In this document: piece after piece, positions 40,421 to 47,225 of the stretch
Layout: each line of letters begins with the position of its first letter
Numbering within the stretch: position 1 is the stretch's first letter
Origin: Variovorax sp. PBL-H6
GTDB lineage: Bacteria; Pseudomonadota; Gammaproteobacteria; Burkholderiales; Burkholderiaceae_C
Assembly (NCBI RefSeq): GCF_901827155.1
Contig: NZ_LR594659.1
Location: 2,232,001 to 2,296,000, forward strand
DNA: 64,000 bases
Reading direction: 5' to 3'
Made by a program: the position numbers and the translations under genes
Notes under the pieces: model-generated
What the model was told of the DNA's origin: nothing
The model's input: only the letters and a program-made list of their open reading frames with translations
Database searches by the model: none

Positions 40421-40996
40421 TTACTTGGCGACGCCGATGCTCTGGTCGGCGGTGGACAGGAAGCCGGCGGCGGTGTTGACGGAGCCGGTGGCGATCACCG
40501 TCGAGTTCGACAGCTTGCCGTTGCCTTGCGCGCCGCCGATCTGTTGGCGAGCCGTGGACAGGAAACCGGCGGCCGTGTTGCTGGCGCCGTTGGCGATGAC
40601 CGTCGAGTTCTCGACCACGCCGTTGTCCTTGGCGAAGCCCACGTCCTGCGTGGCGGTGCTGAGGAAGCCGGCAGCCACGTTGTTCAGGCCGGTGGCGATG
40701 ACCGTGCTGTTCTTGATCTGACCGTTCTGCGTGGCGCGGCCCACGCTCTGCGTCGCCGTCGACAGGAAGCCGGCGGCCGTGTTGTTGGCGCCGTTGACGA
40801 TCACGGTGCTGTTGGTGATCTTGCCGTTCTGCTCGGCCACGCCGATGTTCTGGCGCGCCGTGGACAGGAAGCCTGCCGAGGTGTTGACGGCACCGGTGGA
40901 CAGCACCGTCGAACCCGTGATTTCGCCGGCCATCGCGCCACCCGCGGCAAGACCGAGAAGGGCGACAAGAACGGAAGCTTTGCGGACGATTTGCAT
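40421..40996 (-). CDS. secreted 34-residue-repeat protein (paralogue A)
   Basis: A 191-residue protein with signal peptide (VRKASVLVALLGLAAGGAMA) and five 34-residue repeats starting GEIT, GKIT, GQIK, GVVE and GKLS. The repeats are more regular than in paralogue B: N-S-T-V-I-x-x-G is followed by N-T-A-A-G-F-L-S-T-A and then Q-x-(I/V)-G-x-A. There are no Cys residues. Spacing differs from curlin repeats (about 22 residues) but the Gly, Asn and Gln ladder and secretion signal are curli-like. It has its own candidate ECF promoter and terminator, so it can be strongly expressed; the CsgG-like lipoprotein downstream is the probable exporter. Confidence 0.85.
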   Translation of the reverse strand: MQIVRKASVLVALLGLAAGGAMAGEITGSTVLSTGAVNTSAGFLSTARQNIGVAEQNGKITNSTVIVNGANNTAAGFLSTATQSVGRATQNGQIKNSTVIATGLNNVAAGFLSTATQDVGFAKDNGVVENSTVIANGASNTAAGFLSTARQQIGGAQGNGKLSNSTVIATGSVNTAAGFLSTADQSIGVAK

Positions 40997-41067
40997 GATG
41001 ATCTCCTGAGAGTGATGGAACGAGGTTTGTGGTGGGGCTTGCCGATTTGCCTGCCTTCCCGCTCCAT

Positions 41068-41095
41068 GGGTTGCGCCCGTTCCTGATTCGGTTCA
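41068..41095 (-). promoter_or_regulatory. candidate ECF-sigma promoter, site 1 (repeat protein A)
   Basis: On the reverse strand TGAACC (41095-41090), 15 bases, GCAACCC (41074-41068), then ATGG. It is 71 bp before the ATG at 40996 and in the divergent gap to the hydrolase gene at 41176. Confidence 0.65.
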
Positions 41096-41175
41096 AACGA
41101 ATTTCGCGACGATGAGCCCGAGAAGGGTTCGAGCCGATTTCGGGTGGGCTGCGCGCCAGCGTAGGATGGCCCGCC

Positions 41176-42135
41176 ATGCTCGACAGGGCTCCGCCAGATC
41201 CGCCTTCACACCCGCCGCGCCTGACCGGCTTGCGCGGCACCCTGACCGCGCTGCGCAACTTCGGGCTGGTGAATCTCGGCTCGCCCGCCGCCGGCGAATT
41301 CGACAGCTTCACGGCCAGCGATGGCCAGATCGTTCCCGTGTACGTGCTTGGCAAGGGCCCGCCGATGGTGCTGGTGCACGGGGTCGGGTGCTCCCATAGC
41401 GACTGGATGCCGGTGGCCCGGCGGCTGGCGCGGCGCCACTGCGTGCTCGCCTGGGACGCGCGCGGCCATGGCCATTGCCGGCCGGTGCGCGGCAGCATCA
41501 CGCTCGCGCGCCTGGCCGCCGACCTGGCCGAGATGCTCGACCACTTCGGGCTGCAGCGCGCGGTGCTGGTCGGGCATTCCATGGGCGCGCTGACGCTGAT
41601 GCAATACCTGCATCTGCATGGCACCCAGCGCGTCGCGGCGGTGGCGTTGGTCGATCAGTCGCCGCGCATCGTGACGGACGACAGCTGGCGTCTCGGGCTC
41701 TTCGGCGGCTGCAGCGCTGCGATGCTCTCGGGGCTGATCGCGGGCGCGCGCCAGGACCTGGCCGAGGCGCTGCTGAACGAGGTCGGCGCACTCGGCGGCG
41801 CCTGGCTCAGGCGCCAGCTGGGCGTCGAGACATCGCTGGGACGGATGCTGCGGCGGCGCCTGGGAAGCATCGACATCCGGCCGCTGCTCGACCTTGCCGA
41901 GTCGATGGCGCAGGCCGACTTCCGCGCTTCGCTGTCGCGCCTCGACGCGCCGCTGCTGGTCGTGCTGGGAGCGCGTAGCCCGCACTACGCCGGGCTGCCG
42001 CTCGATGCGTGGTATCGGGAGACGGTGAAGCATGCGCAGATCTCGGTCTACCCGCGTGCCGGTCATTCGCCGCATGTCAGCGAGCCGCTGCGCTTTGCGC
42101 GTGAGCTCGAGCGGTTCTTGGAAGATCACGCGTGA
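41176..42135 (+). CDS. alpha/beta hydrolase
   Basis: A 319-residue cytoplasmic hydrolase. The oxyanion-hole region is VLVHGVGCSHSDW, the nucleophile elbow VGHSMGALTL, and the catalytic His lies in AGHSPHVSEP near the end; an acid residue near LLVVLGARSPHY completes a triad. Substrates of such proteins range from esters to haloalkanes, and none can be named here. It is the only forward gene in this stretch, divergent from repeat protein A and convergent with the caspase gene, so it is not obviously part of either operon. A conserved role with the sigma cluster is possible but not shown. Confidence 0.85.
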   Translation: MLDRAPPDPPSHPPRLTGLRGTLTALRNFGLVNLGSPAAGEFDSFTASDGQIVPVYVLGKGPPMVLVHGVGCSHSDWMPVARRLARRHCVLAWDARGHGHCRPVRGSITLARLAADLAEMLDHFGLQRAVLVGHSMGALTLMQYLHLHGTQRVAAVALVDQSPRIVTDDSWRLGLFGGCSAAMLSGLIAGARQDLAEALLNEVGALGGAWLRRQLGVETSLGRMLRRRLGSIDIRPLLDLAESMAQADFRASLSRLDAPLLVVLGARSPHYAGLPLDAWYRETVKHAQISVYPRAGHSPHVSEPLRFARELERFLEDHA

Positions 42136-42143
42136 GTGTTGAT

Positions 42144-42989
42144 CTACCCGCAACGCCCCTTGTCGTCCGACTTGAAGCAGAAGTCCGCCGTCAGGCTCGA
42201 CGACTCCCAAGGCACCTGCACGCGGCCGGTGTCTTCGGCCACGCCGATGCGCACCCGCTTGAAGAGCTGCTCGATCTGCAGCCCCGGCGTCGGCAGGTTG
42301 GCCAGCAGGTGGCGCGCGTACACGCTGTGCTTGCCGCTGGCGCCGTCGAGCGCCACGCCGTTGGGCGCGGTCGAGAAGGCCACCAGGGTGCCGACGGGTG
42401 CATCGAGCGTTGCCAGCCCCCCCGGCGTCGCGCCGCGGAACTTGAGCCGTCGTCCATCGGGGCCGACGATGACGCCGCCGGCGAACGGGTTCACGCGGCA
42501 GGCGTCGAGCACCACGATGTTGATGCCGGTGCGGATGGCGCTGAGCCGGTCGACGAACTCGCCGACGTCCGCGCTTTGGCGCTGGATGTCTTCCTCGGTC
42601 AGCGGGTCGGCGTCGATCGGCACCAGGTAGTTGCGGCCCTTCACCTGGACGCCGTGGCCGGCGTAGAACAGCATGCGGACCGATGCCTTCGGCGCGCGCA
42701 TCGAGAACTCGCGCAGCGATTCGATCAGGTCCGGCAGCCGCGTGTCCTGTCGTAGGGTCACGTCGTAGCCAAGACCGCGCAATGCACCCGCAACCGCGGC
42801 GGCGTCGCCAGGCGGATTCTTCAACGGTGCGGCGCGGTACGCGCCGTTGCCGATCACCAGCGCGATGCGCGACTCGGCGCCTTTGGTGCCGGCGGTGGCA
42901 GGGGCGCCCATGGCAGGACCGACCCAAGGCAGCGCCGCGGCGCCCAAGGCGCCTTGCAGCAGCGTTCGGCGAGTCAGCAGCGTGGCCAT
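42144..42989 (-). CDS. caspase-family protein, Tat-type exported
   Basis: A 281-residue protein. The N-terminus LLTRRTLLQGALGAAALPWV has a twin Arg pair and hydrophobic core, suggesting Tat export. The caspase p20-like domain follows: IALVIGNGAYRAAPLKNPPG, His112 in FYAGHGVQVKGRNYLVPIDA and Cys164 in VVLDACRVNPF. Bacterial caspase-fold peptidases cleave after Arg/Lys or Asp. It is 6 bp downstream of the anti-sigma gene and should be cotranscribed with it. That place suggests a role in signal-dependent proteolysis, perhaps of the anti-sigma factor, but this is only an inference. Confidence 0.85.
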   Translation of the reverse strand: MATLLTRRTLLQGALGAAALPWVGPAMGAPATAGTKGAESRIALVIGNGAYRAAPLKNPPGDAAAVAGALRGLGYDVTLRQDTRLPDLIESLREFSMRAPKASVRMLFYAGHGVQVKGRNYLVPIDADPLTEEDIQRQSADVGEFVDRLSAIRTGINIVVLDACRVNPFAGGVIVGPDGRRLKFRGATPGGLATLDAPVGTLVAFSTAPNGVALDGASGKHSVYARHLLANLPTPGLQIEQLFKRVRIGVAEDTGRVQVPWESSSLTADFCFKSDDKGRCG

Positions 42990-42995
42990 GGCGCT

Positions 42996-43613
42996 CTACT
43001 CCCGAGGCGGCACGCCGGGTGCCAGCGAGGCGGTCTGGACGATCGGGGCCGCCTGCACCCGGGCCAGCGCCGCTGCTTCGCTGCCGGCCGGCACGCGCAG
43101 GTAATAGTCCCCGAGCTGCCCCGGCCCGCCGGCCAGTTCGCCGCCGACCTGGACCACCAGCAGGCGGATGTCGGCCTCCTTGGCGTCAGGGGCGAAGCTG
43201 ATCTTCAGCATCGGGCCCTCTTCGACGCGAACCGCGTTCAGGGCGCGGATCTGGTCGGCGTCCTCGCGGGCGTTGCCCAGCAGGTTCAGGATCACGCCGC
43301 CTTGCACCATCACGAGCGCCAGCCCGGCAATCGCATAGCTCGGGCGCATGCCCAGGTTGCCGAAGAAGGCGCCGATGCGTTCGGACAGGGTTGGACGGTC
43401 GCCCTGGATCAGGCGCATCGCGCGCGCCAGGCCGATCGTCGGCGGCACGGCCGGGGCGCTTTCCTGGACCCGCGCCTGCAGCGAGCGATACCAGTCCAGT
43501 TCGCTCTTGGCCTCCGGGTGCTGTTGCAGGTAGGCATCGACCCAGGCACGGTCTTCGGCTCCCAGCGAACCGTTGGCGTACCAGGGGAGCAGTTCTTCGA
43601 AGCGTTTGTTCAT
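42996..43613 (-). CDS. membrane-anchored anti-sigma factor (no zinc motif)
   Basis: A 205-residue inner-membrane protein. The N-terminal 65 residues (FEELLPWYANGSLGAEDRAW) have the shape of an anti-sigma domain that holds an ECF factor, but the H-x3-C-x2-C zinc motif is absent. One transmembrane helix spans about 91 to 113 (SYAIAGLALVMVQGGVILNL). The periplasmic part (about 115 to 205) should receive the signal. It follows the ECF gene after 78 bp; a candidate promoter in that gap ends only 9 bp before the ATG, so its own transcript would be leaderless or nearly so. Confidence 0.82.
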   Translation of the reverse strand: MNKRFEELLPWYANGSLGAEDRAWVDAYLQQHPEAKSELDWYRSLQARVQESAPAVPPTIGLARAMRLIQGDRPTLSERIGAFFGNLGMRPSYAIAGLALVMVQGGVILNLLGNAREDADQIRALNAVRVEEGPMLKISFAPDAKEADIRLLVVQVGGELAGGPGQLGDYYLRVPAGSEAAALARVQAAPIVQTASLAPGVPPRE

Positions 43614-43622
43614 GATGCCGCT

Positions 43623-43650
43623 GGGTTGCGCGAGCCTTGCGGATGGTTCA
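43623..43650 (-). promoter_or_regulatory. candidate ECF-sigma promoter, site 4 (anti-sigma and caspase)
   Basis: On the reverse strand TGAACC (43650-43645), 15 bases, GCAACCC (43629-43623), then A. It lies between the ECF gene and the anti-sigma gene. Autoregulation of the anti-sigma gene by its sigma partner is common for ECF systems. The distance to the ATG is just 9 bp. Confidence 0.6.
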
Positions 43651-43691
43651 GTTTATTTTTAAGCGCACGCGAGGGAGATCGCAAGCGCCGT

Positions 43692-44288
43692 TCAGGAGGC
43701 GAGGGCGCCTTTGCCCTCGGGAGCGCTTCCTTCGCTGCGCAGCAGGGACTGCAGGCATTTCTTGATTTTCTGGCGCGCGTGGAACAGGCGCGTCTTGACG
43801 GTGCCCTCGGGACAATTCTGTATCTCCGCCACCTCGGCGAGGCCCATGCCCTCGTAGAACACCAGGTGCAGGCATTCGCGATGCTCGTCCGACAGCTTGC
43901 CCATGCAGTGCTGCACGCCTTCGCGCCGCTGCTTGCCGGCCAGCTCCGCATAGCCGTCGGGTGTGTCCGAAGCCGTGACTTCGGCGATGTCCTCGAGATC
44001 GGCATGCACCTCGTCGGGCCGGCGCGCGCGATACACCATCAGCGCCTTTCGTCGCGCGATCCCGATGAGCCAGGTGGAAAACTGCGAGTCGCCCCGAAAG
44101 CGATCGGGATGGCGCCAGACCTCGTAGAGGGTGTCCACCAGCACTTCCTCGGCCCGCGCGTGGTCGCTCAGCATGTTGAGCGCGTACGCGTAGACCCGTT
44201 GGCTGAATGCCTTGTAGAGCTGGCGAAAGGCCGCCTGATCTTCGCGGCCGATGCGTACGAGCAGCTGGTTGACCTCGTCGTTGTCCAT
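43692..44288 (-). CDS. ECF-family RNA polymerase sigma factor
   Basis: A 198-residue sigma factor of the RpoE type. Region 2 is present (FRQLYKAFSQRVYAYALNML, then DTLYEVWRHPDRFRGDSQFS and STWLIGIARRKALMVYRARR); region 4 is the helix-turn-helix EGMGLAEVAEIQNCPEGTVK. It would recognise a -35/-10 pair; TGAACC and GCAACYC repeated in this window are good candidates. It is followed by its anti-sigma factor and a caspase. Its own upstream region (44289-44360) contains an AT-rich TATATT element but no copy of the motif, so it may be expressed at a basal level by the housekeeping sigma factor. Confidence 0.93.
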   Translation of the reverse strand: MDNDEVNQLLVRIGREDQAAFRQLYKAFSQRVYAYALNMLSDHARAEEVLVDTLYEVWRHPDRFRGDSQFSTWLIGIARRKALMVYRARRPDEVHADLEDIAEVTASDTPDGYAELAGKQRREGVQHCMGKLSDEHRECLHLVFYEGMGLAEVAEIQNCPEGTVKTRLFHARQKIKKCLQSLLRSEGSAPEGKGALAS

Positions 44289-44360
44289 GCAGGGTGACGG
44301 TGGCAGTGGCGGTGGGGGTGACGCAATATAGCGTCTCTGCCCGGATTTCCGGCACGCATG

Positions 44361-45146
44361 TCACGCCTGCTTCGCGAGCGTGCCCTCGATGTCGGCGGCC
44401 AGCGCCAGCAGCGCGCCCGAGAGCTCCTGCTCGACGCTGCGCACCGTCTCCGCCGTGGAGACGCTCAGGTTGAGCGCGTAGCGGGGCTGCCCCTCCCAGC
44501 GCAGCGGCACGGCGAGCGCAACCACCTCGGGCTGCCAGGCGGCGGCGCAGTAGCCGCGCTGCCACACGCTCTGCATCGCGAGCTCGATCTCCTCGGCCAG
44601 CGTGGGCCATTGCCCCTGGCGGCGCTTTCTGAACAGCGCGAGCAGCGCCTTGCGCTTCGGCTCCGGCGCGGCGGCCAGGTAGGCGCGCCCGAGCGAGGTG
44701 AGCTCCATCGGTACGCGCTGGCCCGACACCACGCTGCGCAACGAGACGCGCCGGTTGTACCGGATCGACTCGAGGTACACCATCTCGTCCCGGTCCGGCG
44801 CTGCCAGGCCGACATTGATCCGGCGGGCCTCGGCCAGCGCGCGCATCTTCGGCGCGGCGATGCCCAGGATGGTCGAGCCCGAGCGCATCGCGTGCGCCAG
44901 GCTCAGCACCGCCGGGGCCAGCCGGTAGGCTCGGCGGCGCACATCCAGGTGCAGCAGGCCGGTGCCCACCAGCGTCTGGGTGAGCCGGCTCACGGTGGAG
45001 CGCGACAGCCCGGTGCGGTCCGCCAGCTCGGCATTGCCGAGCAGTTCGGAGCCGGGCCTGAAGGCGCGCAGGATCTCCACGCCGCGCTCCAGCGAGCGGT
45101 TGGCGGGAGAGCGCCCGGGCTTCTCGTCGATCTCGGCGCCGTTCAT
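44361..45146 (-). CDS. IclR-family transcriptional regulator
   Basis: A 261-residue regulator. The N-terminal winged helix (NRSLERGVEILRAFRPGSEL, LADRTGLSRSTVSRLTQTL) is followed by the IclR effector domain (IRYNRRVSLRSVVSGQRVPM, TSLGRAYLAA, GYCAAAWQPEVVALAVPL). The start at ATG 45146 places homology at the beginning; upstream sequence in the frame belongs to a shadow. It lies just downstream of the catabolic operon on the same strand (70 bp after the dehydrogenase) and probably regulates it, with a pathway acid as ligand. Confidence 0.9.
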   Translation of the reverse strand: MNGAEIDEKPGRSPANRSLERGVEILRAFRPGSELLGNAELADRTGLSRSTVSRLTQTLVGTGLLHLDVRRRAYRLAPAVLSLAHAMRSGSTILGIAAPKMRALAEARRINVGLAAPDRDEMVYLESIRYNRRVSLRSVVSGQRVPMELTSLGRAYLAAAPEPKRKALLALFRKRRQGQWPTLAEEIELAMQSVWQRGYCAAAWQPEVVALAVPLRWEGQPRYALNLSVSTAETVRSVEQELSGALLALAADIEGTLAKQA

Positions 45147-45216
45147 TGCTTGTCTGCACCTCGCGTCATGCACATGCGGGCAATGATGGCACCGCCTTGC
45201 GGCCCAAGCGGCGGGT

Positions 45217-46194
45217 TCAGCGGCGAGCGGACGCCAGCGCTTCGGGGTTGACGACGTCCACGAGGATGCCGTTGGCGAACTGGTTGATGTGATCGAAGGC
45301 AATGCCGAAGTAGCGCTCGTAGTTGTCGCGCTCCACGTAGCCGATGTGCGGCGTGCACAGGGCATTCGGCAGGCCCAGCAGCGGGTGGCCCGTGCCTTGC
45401 AGGGGCTCCTCCTCGAACACGTCGACGGCCGCGAAGCCGGGCCGGCCGCGCCGCAGCGCGCGTTCCAGGGCGCCGGGCGCGATCAGCTCGGCACGGCTGG
45501 TGTTCACCAGCAGGGCGTCGCGCTTCATGCGGTCCAGGTCGTGTTCGCGCACGATGCCGGCGGTCTGGGCGTTCAGCCGGATGTGGAGGCTGATCACGTC
45601 GCTTTCCTCGAAGAAGGCCTCCTGGGAGGGCGCGCGCTCGAAGCCGTCGGCCAGCGCCGCCTGTGTCGAGCCCTCCCGGCCCCAGACCCACACCTTCATG
45701 CCGAAGACGCGGCCATAGGCGGCCACCTGGCGGCCGATGCGGCCGTAGCTCCAGACGCCCAGTCGCTGGCCGCCGAGCTGCTGCCCCAGGTGCCCCTGCC
45801 AAAGTCCCCGGCGCAGGCGTACGGCCTCGTCGACCAGGTGGCGGCGGCTGGCCAGCGTCAGCGCCCAGGCCAGCTCGGCCGTCGAGGCGCCGGCCCCGCG
45901 GCCCTCGGCCACCACGATCCCGCGCGCGGTGCAGGCCGCCAGGTCCACGTGGTCCGCCAGCTTGCCGGTCTGGCTGATCAGGCGCAGGCGGGGCAGTCGG
46001 TCGAGCAGGGCGGCGTCGATGCGCGTGCGCTCGCGCGTGAGCACGATCGACTCTGCATCGGCGAAGCGGGCTGCGAGTGCATCGGTGCCCTTCACCGTGT
46101 CGTTGAAGATGCGGACCTCGTGGCCCGCGAGCCTGTCGAAGCAGGCCAGCGTCCGGACACAGTCCTGGTAATCGTCGGGAATGGCGATGCGCAT
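45217..46194 (-). CDS. D-2-hydroxyacid dehydrogenase family protein
   Basis: A 325-residue NAD(P)-dependent dehydrogenase. The Rossmann domain shows GVWSYGRIGRQVAAYGRVFG; catalytic residues appear as Arg in LLVNTSRAELI, Glu in DVFEEEPL and His in CTPHIGYVERDNY. The expected G-x-G-x-x-G is altered to a SYGRIG form, as in a known subgroup annotated as D-2-hydroxyacid dehydrogenase. It should interconvert a 2-hydroxyacid with a 2-oxoacid. It ends the operon that starts with the Bug gene at 51235. Confidence 0.88.
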   Translation of the reverse strand: MRIAIPDDYQDCVRTLACFDRLAGHEVRIFNDTVKGTDALAARFADAESIVLTRERTRIDAALLDRLPRLRLISQTGKLADHVDLAACTARGIVVAEGRGAGASTAELAWALTLASRRHLVDEAVRLRRGLWQGHLGQQLGGQRLGVWSYGRIGRQVAAYGRVFGMKVWVWGREGSTQAALADGFERAPSQEAFFEESDVISLHIRLNAQTAGIVREHDLDRMKRDALLVNTSRAELIAPGALERALRRGRPGFAAVDVFEEEPLQGTGHPLLGLPNALCTPHIGYVERDNYERYFGIAFDHINQFANGILVDVVNPEALASARR

Positions 46195-46202
46195 GGGCGT
46201 TT

Positions 46203-47192
46203 TTATTGCAGCGTGATGCCCAACTGCTGCACGGTGCGTTTCCACAGCGCCAGGTCGTCGCGGACCAGCGTGGCGAACTCTGCCGGCGGCATGCCGCCGG
46301 GCTCGATGCCCTGGGCCTGGAAGATCTCGCGCACCTCGGCCGTGTCGAGGGCGCGGCGGACCTCGGAATAGAGCCGCTGCATCACCGGTGCCGGCGTGCC
46401 TGCCTTGAGCAGCAGGCCGTACCACCCATGCACGTCGAAGCCGGGATAGCCCTGCTCGGCCACGGTCGGCACGTCGGGCAGGCCGGCAAAGCGCGACTTG
46501 GGCGCCACGGCCAGCGCGCGCAGCTTGCCGGCCTTGATCTGCGCCAGCGCCGAGCTCATGTCCAGGAACATGAACTGGATCTGCCCGCCCAGCAGGTCCT
46601 GCACTGCCGGGCCCGCGCCGCGGTAGGGCACATGGGTCGCACGGATGCCCGCGCGCTGCACGAAGAGCGCGGCGCCCAGGTGCGCCGAGGTGCCGTTGCC
46701 CGAGGAACCATAGGACAGGCTGTCCGGCTTGGCCTTGCCCATCGCGACCAGCTCGGCCAGCGACTTCGCGGGAAAGTCGGGCCGCACCACCACCGCGTGC
46801 GGGATGAAGCCCACCACCGTCAGCGGCGCGAAGTCGCGCAGCGTGTCGAAGGGATAGTTGGCCATCAGCGCCGGGTTGGTGACCGCGAGGATGGAGGGGA
46901 AGACCAGGGTGTAGCCGTCGGCCGGCCCGCGTGCCACCTCGCTCATGCCGATCACGCCGCCGCCGCCCGGCTTGTTGTCGACGATCACCGGCTGCCCCAG
47001 GCTGGTGGACATGGTCTTGCCGATGGCGCGCGCCATCAGGTCCGTCGGGCCGCCGGGCGCGAAGGGCACGACGATGCGGATCGGTTTGGACGGGAAGTCC
47101 TGTGCCCGCACCGCGGGTGCCAGGGCCGCGAGTGCAAGCCCCGCGCCCAGCGAGGCGTTGAAATGGCGGCGCGAAAGGCGCTTCGGATTCAT
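46203..47192 (-). CDS. Bug-family tripartite tricarboxylate transporter substrate-binding protein
   Basis: A 329-residue periplasmic binding protein. The N-terminus MNPKRLSRRHFNASLGAG has a twin Arg (Tat-like) followed by a hydrophobic core. Bug marks are PIRIVVPFAPGGPTDLMARA, GQPVIVDNKPGGGGVIG and GPADGYTLV. It is between the CoA ligase and the dehydrogenase genes, 8 bp from the latter. It probably brings in the hydroxyacid used by this operon. Confidence 0.92.
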   Translation of the reverse strand: MNPKRLSRRHFNASLGAGLALAALAPAVRAQDFPSKPIRIVVPFAPGGPTDLMARAIGKTMSTSLGQPVIVDNKPGGGGVIGMSEVARGPADGYTLVFPSILAVTNPALMANYPFDTLRDFAPLTVVGFIPHAVVVRPDFPAKSLAELVAMGKAKPDSLSYGSSGNGTSAHLGAALFVQRAGIRATHVPYRGAGPAVQDLLGGQIQFMFLDMSSALAQIKAGKLRALAVAPKSRFAGLPDVPTVAEQGYPGFDVHGWYGLLLKAGTPAPVMQRLYSEVRRALDTAEVREIFQAQGIEPGGMPPAEFATLVRDDLALWKRTVQQLGITLQ

Positions 47193-47225
47193 GGCTCGTC
47201 TCCAGTTGTTGTTGTCGATCGATGT

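Noticed and set aside
39630..40996. Regular DNA repeats of about 102 bp that could suggest a CRISPR or satellite array
   Set aside because: They are in-frame codons of two secreted repeat proteins; units vary at third positions and there are no unique spacers.
39630..40996. Identification of the repeat proteins as CsgA/CsgB
   Set aside because: Repeat length (34 against about 22) and the conserved residues differ from curlin; only the general curli-like plan is supported.
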